Shown: positions 34,118-45,261, counted from the stretch's first letter. The stretch: 64,000 bases of DNA from Odiellus spinosus (GCA_963920705.1 OY987236.1:11642190-11706189), one strand, 5' to 3'. Program-made: numbers and translations. Notes: generated from the letters alone by a model not told the origin.

Positions 34118-35185
34118 AATATGATGCTTTATTTTAAAATGAAGAATGTGTTTCGGTATATGGTAAACATTTCAAGTTATTACAAATCTACCATGCAGTC
34201 ATTGCATAAACGCAGTATCTTAAGTTAATTATGAAAATTCCTTCAAGAGTAGGTTAAGAGCTAATGAAAACTTAGTTACACGAAATTTAAGTTATTTTTA
34301 ATTAAGATTAGACAAAAAATGAATTTTAAATCACTAACTGGTATATAAATTTAAAGTTCGCTGATTGGGTGATGGTTCTTATAATAATAGTGAATTAAAC
34401 GGACTTAAACGTAAATTTGTTGATAATTAATAATGTAGGTTAGATTTCCCTCAGAATTCATAGTTCTAATATAACAGAGCGTTAATTTTGAAAAGGGACA
34501 ATGAATAATTTAAAAACACGCCTTTTCTGAAAATTCAAATTTCTCTCGAAAAACAAGTTTCAACGGGAGTTTCAATTTTAATTTGCGGTTTAACGGTTAA
34601 ATATTATTCAGATTTTGTGTTTTTTTACGAATCTAATAAAGATATTAAAATAACATGTTTTGCATCTTAATTATCCCTTTAAAGATTAAAATTAAATGTA
34701 AATGGTAACGGAATTAAAAAAAAAAAAAAAAACAATTATAATTTAGAAAACTACGTGCTTTTCGCTTTGATTTAAAAAGACAAGTGAAAAAATTTAATCT
34801 AAGGAATCTAATTGAAATCATAAATTTGTGTACCGATATTAAATAAAGTTTATGAATAAAAAGCTAATAACTTACGCAAAGGTTGTGGTAAGATTCTTGA
34901 AGAATACGTTTTAATTTTCGTCTGTTTCACTTGATTGTCTCGTAATTCTATAAAATAAAATATGGTACAAAAGAAATTCGGATTATTTCTTTAATTATTA
35001 ATATTATTTACTATCGTTAGAAGAAAAACTGGTTTTTAAAGAGAACTTAAGCCTTGTTATCAAGCAATTTAACACGACGATGTTGATCTTATTGTAAAAT
35101 AAGAATCCTATATACATATTCATTCACAAGAATATTTTTTGTTCCGCTACGCACTTTGCAAATTTTTTTATTGCCATCATCCGCC
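34118..35185. other. Stretch downstream (minus strand) of a candidate promoter
   Basis: AT-rich. On the minus strand a small exon-like segment (about 34948-34876) lies between a TTTTATTTTATAG acceptor and a GTAAGTTATT donor and is open in one frame (LRDNQVKQTKIKTYSS...). Not recognised as any protein; possibly noncoding. Confidence 0.2.
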
Positions 35186-35220
35186 CACTGACACCTTTCG
35201 ACGCGTTCCCTTATATATAC
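35186..35220 (-). promoter_or_regulatory. Candidate TATA + initiator core promoter
   Basis: Minus strand: TATATATAAGGG at 35219-35208 and TCAGTG at 35191-35186, putting the TATA box about 28-30 bp before the initiator A (35189), the canonical arthropod spacing. A GCATGCGCA (NRF1-like) site lies just upstream, near 35238. No protein gene is seen downstream on that strand. Confidence 0.4.
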
Positions 35221-35370
35221 TCGGTTGTAGCTCCCACGCATGCGCACATTTATCCGTTTAATACTCTCTCTTCATTGTAATTTGAAGAAGAAAAAAACCT
35301 ATCGTTTTAAGTAGTTAAACATAAGTGTGAAATTTAATTTTTTTTTTTATCCTTTTCGCACTCTAGACGT

Positions 35371-35554
35371 AAGCCATGTTCACACTTGACACTTCAAAAC
35401 CATTTTTAACCCTTTGGGTTGGTCAAATGTTAAAATTTTGCGGTTAGCTGTAAGGGCTCTTTGTTAAAATATATAATTATTAGTTTAAAATGTTAATTTG
35501 AACATTCAAAACGGTTCGAAAATTGTTTTAAAGTCTCTAGTGTGAACGTAGCTT
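35371..35554. mobile_element. Element U, MITE related to family C by its ends
   Basis: Imperfect inverted termini AAGCCATGTTCACACTTGAC and, from the other side, AAGCTACGTTCACACTAGAG. These resemble family C ends (GCTACGGTCACACTAGCA), but the interior differs. Confidence 0.6.
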
Positions 35555-35718
35555 TTGTAAAAACTACTTTTATATCTATCAAGGTTTAACGTTGTGTATC
35601 AATACGATTAGGCTTTCGTTACATTGCAAACTAATATTAAATTACAAAATAAAAAACTTATCTTTTGTGGGAAAAATAATATTTAAATTTTACCTTTTGC
35701 TATTCTAAATATATTGAT

Positions 35719-36132
35719 TTAAAGGGAGAATGCAAACTAATAAGTGATTTTATTATCGATTCCCCACAATTAAAGTTTACAAAACCAAAATTAAACTTGA
35801 AATAAATTTAAAACTTACCCGGAAAATAGGCTTAGCGGGAATCATGGAGATCCTGAATTGCCTCGTGTAAGGTCTCTAGCGATCAATGAGCAAAGGCCGT
35901 CGTTCACGCGAAATCTAAACGAGACTTTACAATCGCATGCGATTGGTCGCTAAACCTTATACGCGAGGAAATCAGGATCTCCTTGAATCCCGCTAAGCCT
36001 ATTTCCCGGGTAAGTTTTAAATTTATTTCTAGTTTAATATTTGTTCGTAATTTTTTTCACTAGTGGATTAGGCCTATTTAAACAATAAGGAATCGATAAA
36101 AAAACAATTGTTAGGTTACATTCTCCCTTTAA
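35719..36132. mobile_element. Family A foldback MITE, copy 7
   Basis: Exact TTAA flanks around AGGGAGAATGCAAACTAA and TTAGGTTACATTCTCCCT. Full self-complementary arms. Confidence 0.85.
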
Positions 36133-36645
36133 GAAAAATCAAACACTATCTTGTGTAGTGTTACTTCTGAGCTACGAAACAGGGATTTTGCGTAAAGACT
36201 TGCTTAACAATGCATCAAATTTTGTTTGTCGTCAAAAAGACGTCAAGAGAATGACAGGCAAACGGAGACAAAAAAAGACTTGATAAATTTTGCAAGGTCT
36301 ATAGATCAATTGGAAGGTTTAGCACATACGAAACTACGTTTCCCTTTAATATTTAAAACTTTGCGCGTTTATTTATAGATAAAGGAGCGTATATCGCTTC
36401 AATCTTTAACTGATATTCAAATTATAACCTTTTTAAAGGATAAATATTGATAGAACAATAAGCGTTTTGATTTGTAGGGTATTCGGAAATATCTTACACC
36501 ATAATGTTTTTAACTGAAGTTCAAAGAACTACTTTCTTTATGAGGTTTAACATTGTGTATTACTCTAAGTTTTAGTTATATAAAGTGAGAGCATAGTTCT
36601 GAGAGTTTTCGATAAAACTAAAGTGGGAGGAGGTTATAATATAAT

Positions 36646-36983
36646 CAGAAGCCGATGAAACCTCCCTTTGAAGTCTATTACTCCCGGGTCTTGTCTACCC
36701 CTCTCTGTATGGGTTAGTTTCAAAAAGGGGCGATTCGTACGCCTCCTAACGGTAGATATTTTCGGAGCGGGAATCCGTCGAGCGAATATCTCTAGCAACC
36801 TTGGAGTTCGTCAAAAAAACGTCGTCGTTTGTGGAGAGAGAGAATTTCCAATTTACCATAGACAGGGGGGATGAAGTAGGACCCCTCGGATCTCGTAAAA
36901 TTGTGAATTTTACCCATACAGAGAGGAGCGCTATATGGAACATAAGAGTAGTAGACTTCAAAGGAGGGTTTCATCGGCTTCTG
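36646..36983. mobile_element. Family B MITE, copy 3, inverted
   Basis: CAGAAGCCGATGAAACC ... GGTTTCATCGGCTTCTG flanked by exact 7-bp duplications ATATAAT (36639-36645 and 36984-36990). Interior inverted relative to the other two copies. Confidence 0.85.
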
Positions 36984-37156
36984 ATATAATTTAAATCTGA
37001 ACAGAGCTTTTAAAATATTCAAAACTATATATATAAACTTAGTCGATTTCTATACTTATGAGTGGAAAACATGGAAGTCAACATACCCTTCTGAATCAGG
37101 TTGGTTCTATTTGTTATTGTAGAAAATTAAATTAAACCTTTAATTTAATTCCGTAT

Positions 37157-37250
37157 GAGAATTTTTCAGACCTTTTCAGACCGTTCCAGAATTTTCCAGA
37201 CCGTAGTAGACTTTTCTGAAAACTTCTAGAACATTTTGTGAAAACTTCCG
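37157..37250. repeat. Family Q repeat with heat-shock-element register, copy 1
   Basis: TTC/GAA pentamers in one 5-bp register: TTCCAGAATTTTCCAGA at 37184-37200 and, in the same phase, TTCTGAAAACTTCTAGAA at 37214-37231. The right flank ACATTGTAAATTAATAG is shared with the 54.6-kb copy. Confidence 0.6.
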
Positions 37251-37487
37251 TTCTGACATTGTAAATTAATAGTTGACTGATTTTTTGGCAAACTTTTCTT
37301 CAGATTCACAGGATATAATTTCTACTATTAGCTACATCTACTATTACCACGTACCGGAAATTTCAAAACTCTAATATCAATTTAGCTTCACATTTAAATA
37401 TTTATTTCAAATTCAAAGTCTGAAGGTCTAAATATTTAACTTCATTTTATTTATAAATCTTGTATACTCGTATTCGCGAGGAGTTCG

Positions 37488-37895
37488 CCAAGACTACTTT
37501 AACTCTACGAAGTTTAACATTATGTATCAATACGCCTTATCATTTACCATTAAATCAACCTTTCTTATAAATAAGTATATATGGAGAAAAATATAATTTG
37601 ATTCGAAATATTAATATTTTAAATATTCCAAAAAATAAACCCAAACTTTTATAAATATAAATATATAAAATTAAACTTAAAATGTGCAAGTTTAGTTTAT
37701 ACAACTAGCGAAAGCTGGAGCGGATTCATACATAATATTAAATCTCATAGTGTTTATAATAAAATAGTTGTCAATTTTCAACATCAATTGGAGAGACTTG
37801 TCTGTAAAAGACAACCTTGGTATTATAGTGGATATTAAAAGTTTACGACGACTACTTTTTGGTCTATGATGTTTAATATCGTGTATCAATGCGCC
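37488..37895. repeat. Cluster of three copies of core M
   Basis: Copies at 37488-37537 (plus), 37719-37757 (minus) and 37849-37895 (plus); two more precede at 35569-35610 and 36527-36570. Shared core GTTTAACATTRTGTATCAAT followed by ACGCC. Confidence 0.55.
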
Positions 37896-38351
37896 ACAGT
37901 TTTATCCTTAATGAAAATATATCTTAAACCTAAGTATATATAATCACGCATAAAATTATAAGTGGCAAAGTCGAATTAAACTTGGATAGAAAATTTAGCA
38001 TTATAAATATATCATTACAACCTTTGAATGAACGAAAATCCAATAGAAAACCGGTTTATTTAACGGTAATTAAGTCACTTTCAAATATGTTATGTGGTTA
38101 TAATATTAGATATTTAAAACAACTACATTAAAGGGGTACTGAAGACAGGAACTTGTTATTACGTTGTGGCGAAAAAAATCGTAAAATATATTATAGTTTT
38201 TTATCTAATTTTTATCACGAGTTTAGATTGATTAAAAACAATGCTATTAAACACGAAGGGTTAAACATTATATAATGGATAAAGCTAGTTAAATTGCAAA
38301 ATAATAGTGATTAAGAGTGTATGAACTTTCAGATAAAAGCTTATCTATTAA

Positions 38352-38440
38352 AGGGAACTTGGAGCTAAAGATTGAACAGCTTTTGAATTTATTTTCGTTA
38401 TCACCGTGTCATAAAACGTATTTGAGAATTTTCAAGCAAT
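38352..38440 (+). repeat. Family P repeat, plus-strand copy
   Basis: AACTTGGAGCTAAAGATTGA, AGCTTTTGAATTTATTTTCG and ACGTATTTGAGAATTTTC match 48.07-48.17 kb (minus strand) through about 90 bp. Confidence 0.55.
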
Positions 38441-38604
38441 ACACCACTTTGCTCTTCCACTGTGGGCATGCCTGCGCTCGAAACGCTTACTAGTGGCGAA
38501 AAAAAAAAACGTTCACTTGGTGAGGCGCGCGTAGTATCCCGCGTACTACCCCATGCAGGTTTTTTTCCCTGACATTTTCACCAAGTGAAAGTTCGCCCTA
38601 TGCG

Positions 38605-38924
38605 TCAAGAATCCATTCAGGTTCCATAAGAAAATATGGGAGGGCTGCGATTCAATAACCATCCTCCCAAACTTTGTAGCAAAAGTTCGTCTGCTTCGAA
38701 TCGATTTTTCAAGTAAATCGCTCCTGACATTATATTATTAACCCGCGCCACTAACGACCTTGACATAATATTTTGGGTAATAAAAATGGAGCCGACCGAA
38801 AAAAGATCTAAGCGTACAAATGTTGCGAAAATTGCAGACGAACTTTTGTTACAAAATTTGGGAGGATGGTAACAGGGGCTAAAACTATGCTCCCATATTC
38901 TTATGGAACCTGAATGGATTCTTG
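38605..38924. mobile_element. Family H MITE, copy 1
   Basis: Termini CAAGAATCCATTCAGGTTCC and the complement, with ATGGGAG further in on both sides. About 320 bp; the 47.26-kb copy is highly similar over the whole length, so the family moved fairly recently. Another inverted pair inside (AAAGTTCGTCTGC / GCAGACGAACTTT) makes it foldback-like. Confidence 0.75.
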
Positions 38925-39044
38925 CCGGCGTTTAATGCCTAAGAACTTGGCCATCAAAAAATAAAATCATTTAAAACTAACAAAAAGTTTAATTAAAAAT
39001 CAATTGGAAATTGAGTTTATTTCATCCAACCTTTAAAAGCAAAA

Positions 39045-39045
<1 letters not shown>

Positions 39046-39075
<30 letters not shown>
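39046..39075. repeat. Poly(A) run
   Basis: About 30 A in a row. No retroposon body recognised upstream. Confidence 0.7.
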
Positions 39076-39079
<4 letters not shown>

Positions 39080-39744
39080 AGCGATTCATCTATCGTAATA
39101 GCCATTTAAGGCGAGTAGATTATATAAACTTATCAGAATTAATCTAGATAAAATCAAGGGAGGACCTTTTAAACATTAATGGGGTATAAAAATAAATCAG
39201 GTGGCTCTCTAGAGCACGTGTTAGATATTGCACGCTTTAGCGAGTTTTATGCTCGTCAAACCGATTCAAGAGGGAGTACAAAAAGAGAGGGGCCAGATAA
39301 AGAATATTATAGGATAAAGACTGTCACGTGGGGGTTGTCTGTATCTTTCTGTATATACACCTACAAAAACTAAGCTGAAAAAGATAAATCTAATGACGTA
39401 GTTATCAATAGCAATGACGCGAGTTATGACGCAGTTTAATCAGATGGTAGACAAGTTTAGTTTTCGCGTAGTCACTGAATTGTAACAGCGATTGGATCAC
39501 AAGGGTTGAACTAGAAGTGATATGAGGAGCCAACGGGGAGAAAATATAGATCAGATTAATTTCAAAGAGAGTTATTTACCTTGGAAACTAAACTGTAATT
39601 ACTATACGTCAGTGATGTAAAGAAGAAATCATGGTATTAATTAAAGAAATGTCCCAAAATTGGATATTCTTTTGAAGAGGAAGGGATATTTTTATTACTG
39701 TATTGTTTTATCAAGGAAAACGGGCACTGAGTTTCATTCAGGTT

Positions 39745-40196
39745 TATAAATCAATTTCAACTTACTCAGAAAGTAGGCTTAGCACGGATGCATAGAGAGA
39801 TGATATCTCATAGTTAACGAGTCTCCGTCCACCGAGGAAAAGCGCGCGACTTTTAATTAAGCCTATTTTGAACCGTTTCACTGGAAAAAATTAGCGTGTG
39901 CTTTTCGCGTGAATCATTAAAGACGAGATATCAAGCTCTCCACGGACCCTTGTTAAGTTTACTTTCAGAGTTGGCGAATTTTAATCTCTAGAAATTGAAA
40001 AAAAATCGCTAGGCACTTTTACCAACAGCGTGAAACTAGTTCCCGAAGCGGTTTCGAGGAATCGAATCAAGACGGTTTCCCGTTCACACGACTCTAGCGA
40101 CACGTTTTGAAACGGTTTAAATCGATTCCAAGGCCTAGTATGTTAAGTAATCGATAAAAAAACCACTCGTGTCGTCGAACTGCATTCTCCCTTGAA
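39745..40196. mobile_element. Family A copy 8, decayed, holding a family C fragment
   Basis: Left arm piece CTCAGAAAGTAGGCTTAGCA and right end AATCGATAAAAAAACCACTC ... CTGCATTCTCCCTTGAA. Family C sequence (40028-40142) occupies the right arm. Confidence 0.45.
40028..40142 (-). mobile_element. Family C fragment, copy 3
   Basis: GTTCCCGAAGCGGTTTCGAG ... AACGGTTTAAATCGATTCCA and AGGCCTAGTATG, the right third of family C in reverse. Confidence 0.6.
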
Positions 40197-40994
40197 CTCG
40201 TGATGTGTTTTAAATATCCCCATACTTTAGACATAATAAATTGACAAATTGTGTGACGCAAGGTGCTTAAATGGTAATATAAAATAAGGGAAGAGTCCAG
40301 GGTGAGAAAAGGTTAACTTTTTAAGAATAAACGGAAGCGCGCTCTATCGGATTTGACAAAAAAGAATGAAGAAAAAAAGAAAGACAGAGCCAATCAACCA
40401 CGACGAAGAGGATTTTAAAACAAAGAGTTTGGCAAACTAGTAGAAAGATGCGGCGGATTTATTCTTAATGTTAATCTTAATATAGGAGATAAAGTAGTTT
40501 TTATAAACTTACATTGAAAAAGATTAATAAGAGGAAGAAGGAGAAGAAACTAAACATTGAGCTCTTTCTTCTTCAGCCGCATGCAGTTATAAAGTTTCTT
40601 CTTCAGGTTCCGATAGAGACAAAATTAGAGAACTAGCTCTGCACAGCAGCCATATACAGGGAGAATTAAAAAGATTACCCGGCAAGGTGGGGGTGGGGAC
40701 TACATAAATTGATCCAATAGGGGGTGATCTTCAATATCGAATGGGACTGCAATTTAAAAGAGAGGATGAAACACGAAAATTCTCTCATTTTCATATTTAA
40801 AATATTTTGTCTTATCTAAATAAGTTCTCTATGGTTAATTAAAATTAAAATCACAAAATCTCTCTAAAAAAAAATTCTTTTAAAATGACCCGAAAAATGT
40901 GAAATGCCGATTATCCCGCAAGTGTTATTGAAAATTATTTAGAAAGCTTTTCTAACAACGATATATAAAGAGTTCCCTGCAAAATTTTGCTTCT
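40197..40994. other. Intergenic stretch, no recognised feature
   Basis: Purine-rich patches (AAGAGGAAGAAGGAGAAGAA near 40530). No gene recognised. Confidence 0.4.
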
Positions 40995-41475
40995 CGACCA
41001 TTGGACAGAATTCCATTGGACAGAATCCCATTGGGCAGAATCCCATTCGATCCACAATCCCATTCAACCGATACGTTTTCGTAAACCAGAATCCCATTCG
41101 ACCGAATCCCATTCGACCGTCAATCCCATTCGACCGAATCCCATTCGACCGTCAATCCCATTCGACCGACGTTCACAATCAGAAGTCCATTAACACATTC
41201 TAACCTAACCTAACCTAACCTAACCTAACCTAACCTAACCTAACCTAACCATTATCGGCTTAAATTCATCGGGACGCCCTTTTTGGTTTCGGCCCAATCG
41301 GAAATTCGGTCTATGGGGGATTCGGTTCAGCGGGATTCGGTTCAGCGGGATTTCGGTTCAATGGGAATTCGGTGCATTGGGCTCGGTCGGCCAAGATTCG
41401 GTTGATTGGGACTATTTATTTTTTATTTCGGACCAATGGGAATTCGGTCCAATAGGATTCTATTCAATGGGTATA
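40995..41475. repeat. Locus L1: (CCTAA)n core flanked by inverted short-repeat arms
   Basis: Left arm 40995-41185: degenerate repeats of CCCATTCGACCGAAT. Core 41201-41250: ten perfect TAACC units, the arthropod telomere repeat. Right arm 41262-41475: repeats of GGGATTCGGTTCA / GGGAATTCGGTCCAAT, the inverted complement of the left arm motif. The same plan, with the core in the other orientation, is at 46557-47230. Confidence 0.75.
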
Positions 41476-41700
41476 TACCCAAAAGCTTGATGCCATTTCA
41501 ATTTGATTTTTTGGAAAAATGTTTAATTTATATAAAAAAACTTAAAATTTTAAAACCTATAACTTTCTCCAAAACTATTTAGGCATATTTTTTAAAATTT
41601 TCTGTCTTTTCTCAGACATGGATGACCTAGTTTTCAAATTGTTATGATTATTTCCCTTCTGCATGACGTAGTCTATTTTCATAAACTGACTCTTCCCTAA

Positions 41701-41824
41701 TACTCTTTTCAGACGAGGCGTAATTAGCAGATTTAATAAAATTTTATTGAGTTTACGTAGCCTTCTCAGTTCTATAAACATTTGTGATTAAACCGGGCTA
41801 ATTACGCCGCGTCTGAAGATGGTA
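41701..41824. mobile_element. Family I MITE, copy 3
   Basis: Termini TACTCTTTTCAGACGAGGCG and, from the other side, TACCATCTTCAGACGCGGCG; both continue into TAATTAGC. Interior shortened. Confidence 0.7.
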
Positions 41825-41852
41825 TAACATTCTGACCAAATATATAAAAAAT

Positions 41853-42060
41853 TAAGACTTTTTTCTGACCTTCTCACCCATATTTTCACACAAAGTTCAA
41901 CCTTTTCTGACCTTCTGACACAATTTTCAAACACCCTGACTTTTTTCTAGCCTTTTGAGCCAATTTCAACTCCCTTGATCTTCTGACCATATTTTCAAAA
42001 AACTCAGTTTTCTCCGTGATCTTCTGATCCTATTTTTAAAACCCTGACATATTGTAAACC
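41853..42060. repeat. Degenerate minisatellite related to family G
   Basis: Repeats of TTTTCTGACCTTCTGACCCA / CAATTTTCAAACACCCTGAC, period roughly 40 bp. Confidence 0.5.
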
Positions 42061-42159
42061 TATTTTCAAATTCAAATGGCATTCTAGGACAATTTTCCAA
42101 TTTTCTGCCGCTTCTCTAGAGGAGGAGGACACTAGAAACTTTTGAAATCTTCGCGATAC

Positions 42160-42413
42160 CATGGGCCAAGAAACGATAAATCCAGGACATGGCTCTTCCC
42201 CGTTTGAGGGAATAAAATTCTCGGTCGGCCAAGCAAACAGCCTTCGTACAGCGTGTGACATCATATGACGTCACTTTGCTCCCAAAACGCCACACCTTTG
42301 ACTGTACAAACTGGACCCCAAAAAACGCGTCATCACGGTACGGTGATGACGTAGCCTGTTTCTTTTAGTAGACGCTAGAGTCATGTCCTGGATTTATCGT
42401 TTCTTGGCCCATG
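42160..42413. mobile_element. P-like MITE with CATGGGCC termini
   Basis: Inverted termini of about 40 bp beginning CATGGGCCAAGAAACGATAA, with only single mismatches, flanked by GCGATAC / GCAATAC (7 bp, 6 identical). CATG ends with a 7-bp duplication are P-superfamily traits. The interior holds the palindrome GTCATCACGGTACGGTGATG. Confidence 0.7.
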
Positions 42414-42505
42414 GCAATACCAAAGCTATAAAATCAAATTTTACAAGAGTTGGAAATCAAAGCGCTGACAAGGCTGAACTAAGGACTACAACGAATTAAA
42501 TAAGT

Positions 42506-42690
42506 CGCTTTCATACTGGACCTCGGAATCGATTTAAACCGTTTCCCTAGAGTCGTGGGAACGGGAAAGTGTCTTTTCTCGAAACTGCTTCGGGAACCAG
42601 TTTCATACCGATTCGGTTTCAACAACCGATAGAAGAAGCTACGATAAATCGATTTATAAAGATAATGCGCGTGTGTGACCGTAGATATAG
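42506..42690 (+). mobile_element. Family C MITE, copy 4, internally deleted
   Basis: TTTCATACTGGACCTCGGAATCG at the left, GTGTGTGACCGTAG at the right, with the right-central part missing. Confidence 0.6.
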
Positions 42691-42702
42691 TGTAGGCCTA
42701 TA

Positions 42703-42955
42703 GTCCTGGTCGATTTCCAAAACCGGAAGTCTAGAGAACCTCGCGAAAATTTTGGCGGGGAAAACTTTTTGTCCCGTGATCGTCCGCCATCTTTTTGTAG
42801 TGTGAAAATAGCTACAGACTAACCAACGCCTCCTATACTTTATCATATAGGAAGTGTTGGACTAACAACTTGAATTTGGTTTGTGGGAAATAAAATTAGA
42901 AATAGTCTGGCGCGGCTACGAGACAAGGGCCCATTTCCGGCAAATCGACCAGGAC
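42703..42955. mobile_element. Element N, TA-flanked MITE
   Basis: GTCCTGGTCGATTTCC at the left and AAATCGACCAGGAC at the right, both bordered by TA. About 253 bp; single copy in the window, placed directly after a family C copy. Confidence 0.65.
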
Positions 42956-43574
42956 TATTCGGTTTCTCTGACCTTCTGATCCAATTTTTCACATAAAAAC
43001 CTGAAAAGTTTAAATTTATTTTCGAGCTCCCCTTTAATTTTCCAAGAGACGTGAGACCACTGATTGGAAAATACTCGCCTATTTAGTCGATAAGGGACAG
43101 GTCGACAGGGGACTACGCTAAAAGGGTTTTTTATTTGGCACGACCGGCCGGGCCACCCAACTTAAAAAGGACCCGATTCATTTCCTCAACGTTCTTTAAG
43201 ACTTAACAAACCAAATACTGGTGCGGGGGCGGGTGGTATAGACTAGGACGTTGTGACCGAATTTGTGGGGACCGTTTATTGTACTTTGTAGTCTGCCCAT
43301 GCTGGAGACCCAGACACGAAAAAAATCGATAGGACAATGATCCTAATATACCATATATGTTCAACGAAAATAGTAACTATAAAGAGAGTTGTAGGTCTAC
43401 ACTACAATTTTCTAAACTTAAAATTCAATTTTCATCTCCTTATTATGATAATAAGTAATATTAAAGGGATGGCGAAGTCGTTTTAAAATATTAAAAACAA
43501 GACTTGTTCGAGTATTAAAATATTAGGGAAAAATAACCGCGACACGCGTGAAAATAGTCAAGAACTATTCAAAG
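42956..43574. other. Intergenic stretch, GC-richer in part
   Basis: 43080-43330 is less AT-rich (GGCACGACCGGCCGGGCCAC, GTGCGGGGGCGGGTGG) but no exon, RNA or repeat is recognised. Confidence 0.4.
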
Positions 43575-43866
43575 AAGCTACGGTCACACTAGCATTTCTC
43601 AATCGATTTGAAACGGTATAATCAAAACGATATTCAATTCGTCAGGAATCGTTTTAAACGTCATGTGTTCACGCATTATCTTTATAAATCGATTTATTGT
43701 AGCGTCATCTATCGGTTGTTGAAACCGAATCGGTATGAAACTGGTTCCCGAAGCAGTTTCGAGAAATTGAATCAAATAGATTCGAGAAAAGACGGTTTCC
43801 CGTTCACACGACTCCCGCGAAACGCTTTAAATCGATTCCAAGGCCTAGTATGAACGCAGATAGAGT
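43575..43866 (-). mobile_element. Family C MITE, copy 5, best preserved
   Basis: AGCTACGGTCACACTAGCAT at the left; from the right, ATCTGCGTTCATACTAGGCC. Interior with AATCGATTTGAAACGG and AACCGAATCGGTATGAAAC. Confidence 0.75.
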
Positions 43867-44162
43867 GAATGCCATAGAGCGTATCGCGGGTATTTTAATA
43901 ATCCAAAGGTGTGGCGTCTTTTGATTGGATGCCAATATCTGAAAGGCTCCCGATTTTTTTGTACAATTCATAGACACTTCCTGAATGTTTTACTACGCAA
44001 GTTCGTATTATTTTTAAAATCAGAATAAATATAAAAACATACTTCGCTCTCCCTTTACGGCGAAAGTTAAGGATTATGTTAAAGAAGTACTAATTTTCAT
44101 GAACTAGGGGTTCGCCAAACGTGATGATTTAGTTATTTTAATTTTGTACAGTGGGATTTGAT

Positions 44163-44213
44163 TAAGACTACTTTTCATCCAACGATATATAACATAGTGT
44201 GTCAATCCGCCTT
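44163..44213 (+). repeat. Core M, divergent copy
   Basis: ACTACTTTTCATCC followed by ATAACATAGTGTGTCAATCC and GCC. Confidence 0.45.
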
Positions 44214-44725
44214 CATTGAACAGTAGTATAATTATCTCTGGCTCTTCCTTGCAGACATATGCCAAGATATAGTTAAAAATTAATAATAAATACATTTAAA
44301 AATAAACTCCCTGCAGATACAATTTAAAAATTGTTAAAATTCTATAATCCTATAGTCAGGCCTAGTAAAAACGTATGTATATTTTATTATTTAATAAAAT
44401 TTGCAGCTAGACAAGTCAGACCATGAAATTTCCTATCCCTTTTACACCTAACGGATGTCCAAATACCCCCTTGCTAAAGAGTAAAAGAAATATGGTACAA
44501 TTTATCCGGCACACACGCACACAATCAAGGTACGGGTTAGATTCTCATCTCCTATATCATTATGTCACGTGTATACCCCCCATTCTTTATATTAAGAGTG
44601 GTATTTCATAAAAGCTAACTACAAAGTCTCAAAAACAATTCCTTAATACCGACTCCTCAAAGGAAAAATGAGCTATGTGCCAAGTTTGACTTTTTTTCTG
44701 GAACTAGAAAGTGAGGTGAAAGAAT

Positions 44726-45106
44726 TAAAGGGAAAACCCAACCTAATAACAAGCGACTTTTTTCGATTGCTTTTCGTTTAAATATGTCTAATCCACCAGT
44801 AAAAAAAATAACGAACAAATATTAAACTAGAAATAAATTTAAAACTTACACGAAAAATAGGCTTAGCTGGATTCATAGAGATTCCCCATTTAAGAGCTAT
44901 CGATCAATGTCATTGGTCACTAGTCCTTATATGGGAAGTTCAGGATATCTCCATGACTCCAGCTAAGCCTATTTTCTGGGTAAGTTTTAAATTTATTTCT
45001 AGTTTAATATTTGTTTGTAATTTTTTTACTGGTGGAGTTGGCCTATTTAAACGATAAGAAATCGATAAAAAAAAGCACTTGTTGTTAGGTTGCGTTCTCC
45101 CTTTAA
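44726..45106. mobile_element. Family A foldback MITE, copy 9
   Basis: Exact TTAA flanks around AGGGAAAACCCAACC and GGTTGCGTTCTCCCT. Full arms. Confidence 0.85.
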
Positions 45107-45261
45107 AGGGGTACTAGACCGATTTATTTTTAATCTATTCTGAATTGTTAAAAGATGGGGAAAACTCTAGCAAAACTAACAAGGTTTTGTGGTAATTTAA
45201 AGCTACACTTGCTAAGCCTAAATCCGTTTAAAAGAAATTTTAGAATGTAAAGATGTTCTAC

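Noticed and set aside
41201-41250. A true chromosome end at the telomere repeat
   Set aside because: Unique and repeat sequence continues for more than 20 kb on both sides, and the run is only ten units long, so it is interstitial.
42619-43853. Short frames with peptides such as RFIVASSIGC and FQQPIDEATIN in family C copies
   Set aside because: The same peptides recur wherever family C lies, in either orientation, and change frame between copies, so they are translations of a non-coding MITE.
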